From NCBI GenBank assembly GCA_003535475.1, contig DOHC01000117.1, positions 1-8,524 on the forward strand: DNA of 8,524 nucleotides, in the 5' to 3' direction. How positions within the stretch are numbered: position 1 is the first letter of the stretch; each line of letters opens with the position of its first letter. The notes below the pieces were generated by a model. The model was not told the origin of the DNA. It made no database searches and worked only from the letters and a program-made list of their open reading frames with translations. Positions 1 through 5,129 of this stretch are shown here, piece after piece. This DNA comes from Nitrospiraceae bacterium (GTDB lineage: Bacteria; Nitrospirota; Thermodesulfovibrionia; Thermodesulfovibrionales; UBA1546). Both the position numbers and the translations under genes were made by a program.

Positions 1-138
1 GTTTATGTCATGATTCACCATTCCTTCTCGCTTCTGAAGATAAGGGTCTGATGCAAAAATATATGACGCTGAAAATAGAGCAAAGGCAAGTAAGAATATC
101 ACTAATGATACCGGGGAAAAATTCTTTTTAAATAACAT
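1..138 (-). CDS. N-terminus of an exported protein, cut by the window edge
   Basis: An ATG at 138-136 opens a frame that stays open for 46 codons to the window edge. It begins MLFKKN, then has a hydrophobic stretch at about residues 9-29 (VSLVIFLLAFALF, then SASYIFA), followed by SDPYLQKREGMV. This is a typical signal peptide: a short Lys-bearing N-terminus, a hydrophobic core and a likely Ala-x-Ala-like cleavage near residue 29. No strong Shine-Dalgarno precedes it. It starts 30 bp after the stop of the RodZ-like gene on the same strand, so the two are probably co-transcribed. The mature start (DPYLQKREGMV) faintly resembles the first helix of protein-L-isoaspartate methyltransferases (RExMVxxQI). 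The conserved RGI that would follow in that family is not visible, so this identity is a guess. The exported nature is well supported; the function is unknown. Confidence 0.6.
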   Translation of the reverse strand, partial: MLFKKNFSPVSLVIFLLAFALFSASYIFASDPYLQKREGMVNHDIN

Positions 139-168
139 ATTCTTATTAATCGTGAAGATAATCAGGAT

Positions 169-966
169 TTAATTTGATTGCTGCCTGCTAAGATTCTGGT
201 TATTACTATCAGGGAGATTAAGAGTTATAACCTTGCCGTTTTCTCCGGGCGCTCCCATATCCTTTCCGTCAAATATCAGTTTGATTCCGCCGGCATTCCC
301 GATTTTCAGAGAGAAGCCGTCCTTTGCCGAAAGCTTTGCTGACTCTCCTTTGTTTAGAAGCAGTTCTTTTGTTTCGGTATTGTCTATAGTTGCAAGAATC
401 CATGTCTTGTCTGAAGCGAGAATCTCAAGACTGTGTTCTTTCGCTGTTTTTTCTCCTTGTGGATTTGCCGCAGCTTCTGTTTTTCCCTTTTCAGTATTTT
501 CTTTTTCTTGCGCCTGGCTGCCGGGCTGCAGCGCTGCTGGTGTTGGCGCTGTTTTTTCAGACAGAGGCGTTTTTGGTCCTTCCGGCGCAAAAACAAATAA
601 GGATAAAACGGTTAATAAAGCTGCAACTGCCACTGCTGACAGTGTGATTGCAGTCGCGGAGTATCTGGGAGCGGTTTTCTCTTCTTTAACGGTATTTTCA
701 GCATGGGTAATGGGCTCAGGTTGTTTTTCTATTACAGGAGGCGATATCTTTTCTATATAAGCCTTTATAACAGTTTCAGGGTCTGTTTTAAGAAATTTGG
801 CATACTCTCTGATGTAGCCTTTTGTATAAACCTCTATAGGAAGTTTTTCAAAGGTTCCCTCTTCAATTGCCTTTAGATAATCGGATCTTATTCTCAGGGT
901 CTTGGCAATTTCCTTGAGGGTATACCCCAATTCTTCACGCCTTTTTTTTAGGATTTCTCCGGGCAC
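169..966 (-). CDS. rodZ: RodZ-like helix-turn-helix membrane protein
   Basis: This 265-residue protein has the RodZ layout. A cytoplasmic helix-turn-helix of the HTH_25 type spans about residues 3-72 (KKRREELGYTLKEIAKTLRI, then YLKAIEEGTFEKLP, then YTKGYIREYAKFL). A basic stretch leads to one membrane helix at about 104-127. A Pro/Glu/Lys/Ala-rich periplasmic linker follows (about 128-178), and then a beta-rich DUF4115 domain at about 180-251 (LEILASDKTWILATID). RodZ proteins link MreB to the inner membrane and help set rod shape; the family also includes less studied relatives. The start is GTG at 966-964, supported by GAGAGGA at 977-971 four bases upstream. The gene is divergent from fabF and followed closely by an exported-protein gene. 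The family is clear; a true cell-shape role is inferred, since no mreB or other shape gene is in view. Confidence 0.85.
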   Translation of the reverse strand: MPGEILKKRREELGYTLKEIAKTLRIRSDYLKAIEEGTFEKLPIEVYTKGYIREYAKFLKTDPETVIKAYIEKISPPVIEKQPEPITHAENTVKEEKTAPRYSATAITLSAVAVAALLTVLSLFVFAPEGPKTPLSEKTAPTPAALQPGSQAQEKENTEKGKTEAAANPQGEKTAKEHSLEILASDKTWILATIDNTETKELLLNKGESAKLSAKDGFSLKIGNAGGIKLIFDGKDMGAPGENGKVITLNLPDSNNQNLSRQQSN

Positions 967-970
967 CTTT

Positions 971-977
971 TCCTCTC
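971..977 (-). promoter_or_regulatory. Shine-Dalgarno of the RodZ-like gene
   Basis: GAGAGGA on the minus strand lies four bases before the GTG at 966. It decides the start of this gene, which has no ATG at the family-typical position. Confidence 0.6.
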
Positions 978-1091
978 TAAAAAAGATAACATAATTAACA
1001 TAGGAAATGGTATAGAAAATTTTTTATCTTCAGAAATGAAATCTTATAGAAAAAGGGCGGGTTTTGTTCCCATATGATTGTAAACCAATTA

Positions 1092-1100
1092 TGCTATTAT
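1092..1100 (+). promoter_or_regulatory. Extended -10 box just before fabF
   Basis: TGCTATTAT matches the extended -10 pattern TGnTATAAT with one mismatch. It ends eight bases before the ATG at 1109, so a transcript starting at the usual distance would begin at or next to the start codon. No convincing -35 box lies at 16-18 nt. No Shine-Dalgarno is present between it and the ATG. The rest of the divergent gap (967-1108) shows no other clear site. Confidence 0.35.
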
Positions 1101-1108
1101 AGTTGACA

Positions 1109-2389
1109 ATGAAAAGGGTTGTTGTAACGGGCATAGGAGCAGTCAGTTCTCTGGGTAATTCATTCCGCGAATCATGGACGGCTGTCCAAAAAGGATTATC
1201 AGGCATAGCTCCTTTAACAAGATTTAATGTTCCCCCGATGAAGTGGAAAATGTCAGGAGAATTAAAGGGTTTTGATGCAGGGCTGTATCTGTCTCAAAAG
1301 GAAATGCCTCATCTTGACCCATTTGTACATTATGCAGTTGCCGCATCTTTGATGGCTGCAGAAGATGCGCAATTAGTGCAGAAGTCACTCGCTTCAGGCG
1401 GTGTGATTATCGGCTCAAGCAGAGGCGGCATAACTACGATAGAACAGGCAATAATAAAACAGGAAAATTCAGGATGCAGGATTCAGGATGCAGGATTCAG
1501 GATAAAGACAGTTGAAACTCCTAACTCACAATCCCTAACTCATAACTTTCGCTTGTCTCCTTACCTTATGCCTTCAACAAGCGTAAATGCGGCAGCATCA
1601 TATGCGGCGCAGAAGATCGGTATTAAAGGTTACTGTCTCGGCATATCAAATGCCTGCTCATCAGGAGCAAATGCAATAGGCGAGGCGTACAGATTGATAA
1701 AATCCGGCTATGCAGATATGGTTTTTGCCGGAGGCACAGAGGCTCCAATATGCAGGTTGTGTATTGAAGGGTATGGCGCATCAGGCGCATTGTCAAAAAT
1801 AAACGATGCCTCTGCAAGCAGGCCGTTTGATAAAACGAGAAATGGTTTTGTTCTTGCAGAAGGCGCATGTGTTCTTGTCCTTGAAGATTATGAGACAGCG
1901 TTAAAAAGAGGAGCAAGGATTTATGGCGAGATTATCGGATACGGAAATACCACGGATGCATTCCATCAGACAAGGCCCAGCGCAGAAGGAGAGGCAAGGG
2001 CGATAAGGCTTGCAATGGAAGAAGGGGGTTTGTCGCCGGAGGATGTAGATTATATCAATGCTCACGGAACGTCAACACCTCTCGGCGATAAGGCAGAAAC
2101 AGAGGCTATAAAGCTTGCCCTTGGCAAAAGGGCTTATGAAATTCCGATAAGTTCTGTAAAGTCAATGACAGGTCACATGCTTGCAGCATCAGGCTCATTT
2201 GAGGCTGCTGTTACGCTGATGAGTATTTATGAGGGCATAATCCCTCCGACTATAAATCTTAAGACAAAAGACCCTGAGTGTGATTTGAATTATGTTACCG
2301 AAACCAGAAAGACTGAGATTAAGACCGCTATTTCCAATTCATTCGGATTCGGAGGGGTGAATGCAGTGCTGGCGTTCAGGAGGGTTTGA
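1109..2389 (+). CDS. fabF: beta-ketoacyl-ACP synthase II-type (KAS II) with a repeat insertion
   Basis: This 426-residue thiolase-fold enzyme condenses malonyl-ACP with acyl-ACP in the elongation step of fatty acid synthesis. The N-terminus KRVVVTGIGAVSSLGNS is typical of FabF. The Cys-His-His set and conserved Lys are present: C183 in NACSSG, H319 in HGTSTPLGD, K351 in SVKSMTGH, H356. The end reads NSFGFGGVNAVLAF, also typical. I start at ATG 1109 rather than the in-frame TTG at 1103, because the family begins with M(K)RVVVTG. Residues about 119-147 do not fit the family. They are encoded by tandem heptamers (1467-1544) and lie between GGITTIEQ and SPYLMPS, a surface region in KAS enzymes. 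The frame is intact and the catalytic residues remain, so it is probably active. It stands alone without acpP or fabG, so a specialised KAS role is possible. Confidence 0.88.
   Translation: MKRVVVTGIGAVSSLGNSFRESWTAVQKGLSGIAPLTRFNVPPMKWKMSGELKGFDAGLYLSQKEMPHLDPFVHYAVAASLMAAEDAQLVQKSLASGGVIIGSSRGGITTIEQAIIKQENSGCRIQDAGFRIKTVETPNSQSLTHNFRLSPYLMPSTSVNAAASYAAQKIGIKGYCLGISNACSSGANAIGEAYRLIKSGYADMVFAGGTEAPICRLCIEGYGASGALSKINDASASRPFDKTRNGFVLAEGACVLVLEDYETALKRGARIYGEIIGYGNTTDAFHQTRPSAEGEARAIRLAMEEGGLSPEDVDYINAHGTSTPLGDKAETEAIKLALGKRAYEIPISSVKSMTGHMLAASGSFEAAVTLMSIYEGIIPPTINLKTKDPECDLNYVTETRKTEIKTAISNSFGFGGVNAVLAFRRV
1467..1544 (+). repeat. Two-armed heptanucleotide repeat inside fabF
   Basis: Five tandem 7-mers run from 1467 to 1501, alternating ATTCAGG and ATGCAGG. 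After a 15-nt spacer, four degenerate 7-mers run from 1517 to 1544 (ACTCCTA, ACTCACA, ATCCCTA, ACTCATA). The right-arm unit read as CCTAACT is close to CCTGAAT, the reverse complement of the left-arm unit, so the arms are roughly inverted. The total is 78 nt, a multiple of three, which keeps fabF in frame. Each 7-nt unit by itself is not a multiple of three. Confidence 0.8.
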
Positions 2390-2497
2390 GTTAGAACGTC
2401 TGAACTGTGCGAAACTGAATTAGCACGAGCGATTTATTTGACTAAACCAAGACAGTAGTGTGGGAATAACACTATCCGTATTTTCTTTTCATCATAC

Positions 2498-2541
2498 CAG
2501 CACAAAAGTTTCAGTCTCAAGTCTTAAGCTCTGCCATCCCA
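2498..2541 (+). repeat. Diverged ~43 bp direct repeat, copy 1
   Basis: This copy starts CAGCACAAAAGTTTCAG and ends CTGCCATCCCA. Hand alignment to 3312-3353 gives 33 matches in 42 aligned positions plus one 2-nt gap. It lies 77 bp upstream of the metallopeptidase gene. Confidence 0.55.
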
Positions 2542-2596
2542 AGAATCTGGAATTCCAACACCTCTTCACCTTCCATTTTTTTCAACTTCCTCCGTC

Positions 2597-2605
2597 TGTT
2601 ATAAT
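2597..2605 (+). promoter_or_regulatory. Perfect extended -10 box before the YgjP-like gene
   Basis: TGTTATAAT is an exact TGnTATAAT. The ATG at 2619 is 13 bases past its end, leaving room for only a very short leader. There is no Shine-Dalgarno. A run of T at 2576-2582 sits where the -35 would be but is not a recognisable -35 hexamer. Confidence 0.45.
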
Positions 2606-2618
2606 AGTTCTGCACATT

Positions 2619-3290
2619 ATGGAAGAAATTAAAATCAGCAAAATAATCCGCTCAAAAAGAAAAACGATTGCGCTTGTGCTGACGCACGATGCAACGCTTG
2701 TTATTCGTGCACCGCTTAAAACCCCTGTTGATTACTTGGAAAAGCTGGTTAATGAAAAACGTGCATGGATTAGAACAAAGTTGCTGGAAATAAAGAGCAG
2801 GCCCAAGCTAAAAGCCAAAGAATTTGTAAATGGAGAGTCGTTCTTTTGTCTCGGAAAGAGCTATAAGTTGAAAATTGTGGATAGTTGCGGTGTTGATATT
2901 GAGCTTAAAGATAATCTGCTTTTATCTCTGGAAAAAGTGCCTTATGCAAGGGATGTTGTGATAACGTGGTACAAATCAGTTGCGGAAAAGAAGATAAAAG
3001 AGCGCTGCGAGTGGTATGCAAGTCTTACCGGATATAAGCCGCTCTCGATCAAAATCACTGTCGCTCAAAAAAGATGGGGCTCAAGTGGACCAAAAGGAAC
3101 AGTAAATTTCAGCTGGCGTTTGATAATGGCGCCTCTGGAAATAATTGACTATGTAATTGTGCATGAACTTGTGCATTTGGAACAAAGAGACCATTCAAGA
3201 TTATTTTGGGATAAAGTAAAAAGCATCATGCCTGATTTTAAGAAAAGGCAAAAGTGGTTGAAGGATAACGAAAGGACTCTGAGCATTTAA
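2619..3290 (+). CDS. YgjP-like (DUF45/M48-type) zinc metallopeptidase-fold protein
   Basis: This is a 223-residue protein of the YgjP/DUF45 family. The zinc site is HELVH at residues 182-186, with E183 as the catalytic base and a third ligand H192 in DHSRLFW. The family hallmark KRWGSSGPKGTVNFSW lies at about 151-166, just before it. The N-terminal half (EEIKISKIIRSKRKTIALVL, then RAPLKTP) is the usual beta-rich part. No signal peptide or membrane segment is visible, so it is presumably cytoplasmic. Members of this family often lie next to unrelated genes or restriction systems, and their substrates are poorly known; I do not assign one. ATG 2619 is chosen because the upstream extension to 2460 has no family similarity. 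The gene is bracketed by two diverged copies of a short repeat and points toward the convergent EamA gene. Confidence 0.85.
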   Translation: MEEIKISKIIRSKRKTIALVLTHDATLVIRAPLKTPVDYLEKLVNEKRAWIRTKLLEIKSRPKLKAKEFVNGESFFCLGKSYKLKIVDSCGVDIELKDNLLLSLEKVPYARDVVITWYKSVAEKKIKERCEWYASLTGYKPLSIKITVAQKRWGSSGPKGTVNFSWRLIMAPLEIIDYVIVHELVHLEQRDHSRLFWDKVKSIMPDFKKRQKWLKDNERTLSI

Positions 3291-3299
3291 AGGAAATCG

Positions 3300-3328
3300 G
3301 AGCGGAAAAATCAGCAAAAGTTCCGCTC
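3300..3328. other. 8-bp hairpin between convergent genes
   Basis: GAGCGGAA (3300-3307) and TTCCGCTC (3321-3328) are exact inverted repeats around a 13-nt loop. The hairpin starts nine bases after the YgjP-like stop. It could act as a weak or Rho-assisted terminator for either strand, but no T-tract follows on either side. Its right arm overlaps the second copy of the diverged repeat. Confidence 0.4.
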
Positions 3329-3353
3329 TCAGGTCTTGAATCCTGCCATCTCA
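3312..3353 (+). repeat. Diverged ~43 bp direct repeat, copy 2
   Basis: This copy starts CAGCAAAAGTTCCG and ends CTGCCATCTCA. It begins 22 bp after the stop of the YgjP-like gene and matches copy 1 upstream of that gene in the same orientation. Confidence 0.55.
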
Positions 3354-3394
3354 TTTAGTTTGACAGCAAGATAGCGCGATTGCGAAGGGTATTT

Positions 3395-4219
3395 TTACTT
3401 TTCTACTCTTAAAGTAAGATACCCTGAAAATATTATCAGCAGTCCGCCGATAATAGAGCCTTTTCCAGGCGATTCGCTCAAAAATATTATGCCGAATATT
3501 ATCGCTATAACAGGCTCAAGATAGCCGAGAACGGCAGTTCTGTTGGCAGTGACAAACCGAATGCCTTTAAAGTATAGTATCGGTGCGATTGTTGAATGGA
3601 CAATCCCCATTACCAGAAAGCTCCAGAGCGCCTTTGCCGGAAACTCTCTCACAAACGGGGCAAGCAGGATTGCAATTACGGCATTTGAGAGAAAAACAAG
3701 GACAAGGGGATTAAAGTTTTTGGCATGGATTCTCAGAATGATAACGACTGCCGCATATGTAAAGCCTGAAATCAATCCTGAAATTATACCTATTGCCTGA
3801 CCTTCCTTGAATGTAAATCCATTGAGCATAATCCATAAGCCTGTAGAGGCTATGATTATTGAAGCAACAATTCTCTTTGTTGTTGCTTCCTTCAGGAACA
3901 GCGGTGCAAGGAATGCTACAATTACAGGCGCGGTGTAGTGTGTAAGGACAGCGTTTGCTATCGTGGTGTGTTTAAAGGCGTAGAAATAAGTGAAGGTGTT
4001 CATTAATGAGGCAACCCCGAGTATTAAAGGATATTTAAGCAGTTTTATTCCGGGGAACTCTTTCCGGTAATTTTTCCGAGACAGGATTATACCCTGAACG
4101 ATAAGAGAGACTATAACGGAATAAAAAATAAGGATATGGACATCAATCCCTGAAAGCCTCACAACAATGCCGAGGGAGCTCCACAAAAAAATCGCTGATA
4201 AGATATAAAGAGAATGCAT
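3395..4219 (-). CDS. EamA/DMT-family permease, ten membrane helices
   Basis: This 274-residue integral membrane protein belongs to the drug/metabolite transporter superfamily. Two EamA halves of about five helices each can be seen (about residues 3-127 and 143-270). The second ends with the conserved pattern GYLEPVIAIIFGIIFLSE, and a matching HYTAPVIVAFLAPLFLKE lies in the first. Such proteins usually export amino acids, metabolites or drugs across the inner membrane; the substrate cannot be read from sequence. The frame is open back to 4309, but ATG 4219 is the better start: MHSLYILSAIFLWSSLG is the family-like first helix, and AGAGGA (4231-4226) sits six bases upstream. The ribosome site lies within an inverted repeat. 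The neighbour upstream on the same strand is a secreted-protein gene 115 bp away, with no evident functional link. Confidence 0.85.
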   Translation of the reverse strand: MHSLYILSAIFLWSSLGIVVRLSGIDVHILIFYSVIVSLIVQGIILSRKNYRKEFPGIKLLKYPLILGVASLMNTFTYFYAFKHTTIANAVLTHYTAPVIVAFLAPLFLKEATTKRIVASIIIASTGLWIMLNGFTFKEGQAIGIISGLISGFTYAAVVIILRIHAKNFNPLVLVFLSNAVIAILLAPFVREFPAKALWSFLVMGIVHSTIAPILYFKGIRFVTANRTAVLGYLEPVIAIIFGIIFLSESPGKGSIIGGLLIIFSGYLTLRVEK

Positions 4220-4221
4220 TA

Positions 4222-4244
4222 ATGTTCCTCTGAGCAAGGAACAT
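4222..4244 (-). promoter_or_regulatory. Inverted repeat covering the EamA ribosome site
   Basis: ATGTTCCT (4222-4229) and AGGAACAT (4237-4244) are exact 8-bp inverted repeats with a 7-nt spacer. Read as minus-strand RNA, the second arm contains most of the Shine-Dalgarno AGAGGA, two bases before the ATG at 4219. A TGGTAAAAT extended -10 (4251-4243) overlaps the outer end. The dyad may therefore be an RNA hairpin hiding the ribosome site, or a repressor operator over the transcription start. Confidence 0.4.
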
Positions 4245-4333
4245 TTTACCATAAAAGTTTTCTGTAGGAATGGATTAGGGCAGCCCCTTAGAACTACCCT
4301 GTAAATCACCCATGATAATATTCGGGGAGTGTA

Positions 4334-4852
4334 TCAATCTCCATGCTTGCCCTTTCCCTTGCCTTTTCCCGGTCCTTTTTGTTCCATCTTTTCCGGTTTT
4401 CCTCCCTGCTGCCCTTTGACCGCAGGTTTATCCCAGTGTTTTTGGTTTTCCCATGTCTTCCAGTTCTGTTTCAACTGGCCGTAAGGGATGCGCTGATGTC
4501 CGGGAGGAACGCGCCTGTAGTCAGGCGGAAGGCTCCTCAGCACTCCGGGAACAGAGCCTATTGCTACATGCACCCAGGGCCCGTTGTAATATGTTGCTCT
4601 ATACCATACACCACCATAAGGCCTGTACCAGTAGCCATGGTAGAATACGAGCTCAGCCTCTACGTCAGGGGCATAATAAACATAAGTGCCGGGCACCACA
4701 ACTACAGCAGGAGGCGCACTCAACACAAGCGCCGGCAATTGAACGCCTATGCCGATGTGCACATCCACTTCCGAAAGGGCATTCTCAGAGTTTATTGAAA
4801 ATACCAAAAGAACAGCACCAAAAAAGATTAAAACAGCTCTCAACTTTTTCAT
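4334..4852 (-). CDS. Small secreted protein, aromatic-rich core and Lys/Gly-rich tail
   Basis: This is a 172-residue protein of no named function that I can give. Residues 1-28 form a signal peptide (MKKLRAVLIFFGAVLLVFSI, then NSENALSE). A hydrophobic beta-like part follows (VHIGIGVQLPALVLSAPPAVVVVPG). Then comes an aromatic-rich stretch at about 58-95 (YVYYAP, FYHGYWYRPYGGVWYRATYYNGPW), resembling the Tyr/Trp/Gly repeats of small proteobacterial envelope proteins sometimes called YXWGXW proteins. The segment PPDYRRVPPGHQRIPYGQLKQNWKTW precedes a very basic, low-complexity tail (about 141-172, ending GPGKGKGKGKHGD). It is probably periplasmic or surface-associated; the tail may bind anionic polymers. 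The start is sure: AAGGAGG at 4863-4857 lies four bases before ATG 4852. There is no cysteine suggesting a lipoprotein. Confidence 0.75.
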   Translation of the reverse strand: MKKLRAVLIFFGAVLLVFSINSENALSEVDVHIGIGVQLPALVLSAPPAVVVVPGTYVYYAPDVEAELVFYHGYWYRPYGGVWYRATYYNGPWVHVAIGSVPGVLRSLPPDYRRVPPGHQRIPYGQLKQNWKTWENQKHWDKPAVKGQQGGKPEKMEQKGPGKGKGKGKHGD

Positions 4853-4881
4853 GAAACCTCCTTATTGGAATAATTAAATAA

Positions 4882-4910
4882 ATATTAGCAAATCTGCAAA
4901 AATGCTTCAA
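4882..4910 (-). promoter_or_regulatory. Promoter of the secreted-protein gene
   Basis: On the minus strand, TTGAAG (4910-4905) and TAATAT (4887-4882) are 17 nt apart, and the -10 is preceded by TGC, the extended -10 motif. The expected start near 4875 gives a leader of about 23 nt containing the strong Shine-Dalgarno. This is the most conventional promoter in the window. Confidence 0.5.
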
Positions 4911-4969
4911 GCAGAAAGTTTATTCCGCAAATTTTGAATGTGGCATTTTCATTTCATCGGTGTTTTATT

Positions 4970-5083
4970 TTACTTCAGCCTTGCGGTTGATTCAATAAAA
5001 ACATCCACCTGCTGGCCGGGATAAACAGGAAAATCAGGGATCTTAAAACTATAAATTATCTGCAATACACTGACATCAACTCT
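4970..5083 (-). pseudogene. 3' remnant of an HlyD-type efflux adaptor gene
   Basis: The gap between the secreted-protein gene and lipA contains a minus-strand frame ending at TAA 4972-4970. It encodes RVDVSVLQIIYSFKIPDF, then PVYPGQQVDVFIES and TARLK. The block with PVYxGQQVDVFIE at the end of a protein matches, as I recall it, the C-terminus of HlyD-family periplasmic adaptor subunits of ABC or RND efflux pumps. Only about 38 residues are recognisable. The frame stays open up to 5131, but the upstream residues (MIVNYKRNTNTF) do not look like the family and overlap the lipA start. The rest of the adaptor (hairpin, lipoyl and barrel domains) is missing, and no pump gene lies nearby. It is best read as the stub of a gene truncated by a rearrangement at the lipA side. 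Confidence 0.55.
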
Positions 5084-5091
5084 TTTTATAA

Positions 5092-5121
5092 TTGAAAAAG
5101 TGTTGGTATTTCTTTTATAGT
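5092..5121 (+). promoter_or_regulatory. Promoter of lipA (and perhaps alaC-hom)
   Basis: TTGAAA (5092-5097) and TATAGT (5116-5121) are 18 nt apart. The expected start falls at about 5127-5129, directly before ATG 5130, so the transcript would be nearly leaderless. No Shine-Dalgarno lies before lipA. Confidence 0.4.
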
Positions 5122-5129
5122 TAACAATC

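Larger units (their letters stand above)
2390..2618. other. Intergenic stretch between fabF and the metallopeptidase gene
   Basis: No credible gene is present in these 229 bases. An in-frame GTG at 2460 would extend the downstream gene by 53 residues, but that extension resembles no protein and precedes the family's normal N-terminus. A weak 6-bp inverted pair, TAGTGT and ACACTA, lies near 2456-2474. The stretch also holds one copy of a diverged repeat (2498-2541) and a good extended -10 box (2597-2605). No terminator with a T-tract follows fabF. Confidence 0.5.

Noticed and set aside
11..24. GATTCACCATTCC at the left edge resembling the lipA-alaC octamers
   Set aside because: Only one unit is present and it lies within a plausible coding frame; too short to count as a repeat.
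233..760. 175-codon open frame on the plus strand opposite the RodZ-like gene
   Set aside because: It is antisense to a clearly recognised protein, is Ser/Ala/Phe-rich without family motifs and has no ribosome site. The same holds for other antisense frames inside fabF, lipA, alaC and hom.
1091..1102. Three-codon upstream frame ATG CTA TTA TAG before fabF
   Set aside because: It lies within the likely -10 box and would not be transcribed if the promoter call is right; no ribosome site.
2390..2470. Integron-type attC site after fabF
   Set aside because: GTTAGAAC near the fabF stop superficially recalls a core site, but a matching RYYYAAC partner and the paired inner boxes are not present.
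2460..2618. N-terminal extension of the YgjP-like protein from a GTG at 2460
   Set aside because: The 53 extra residues look like translated intergenic DNA and include the diverged repeat; ATG 2619 gives a normal family N-terminus.
3300..3328. Intrinsic terminator between the convergent genes
   Set aside because: The stem is exact, but there is no T-tract on either strand and the loop is 13 nt. It is listed only as a hairpin.
4220..4309. Longer EamA start at 4309 or 4252
   Set aside because: The extra residues precede the first membrane helix and have no family similarity; ATG 4219 has its own ribosome site.
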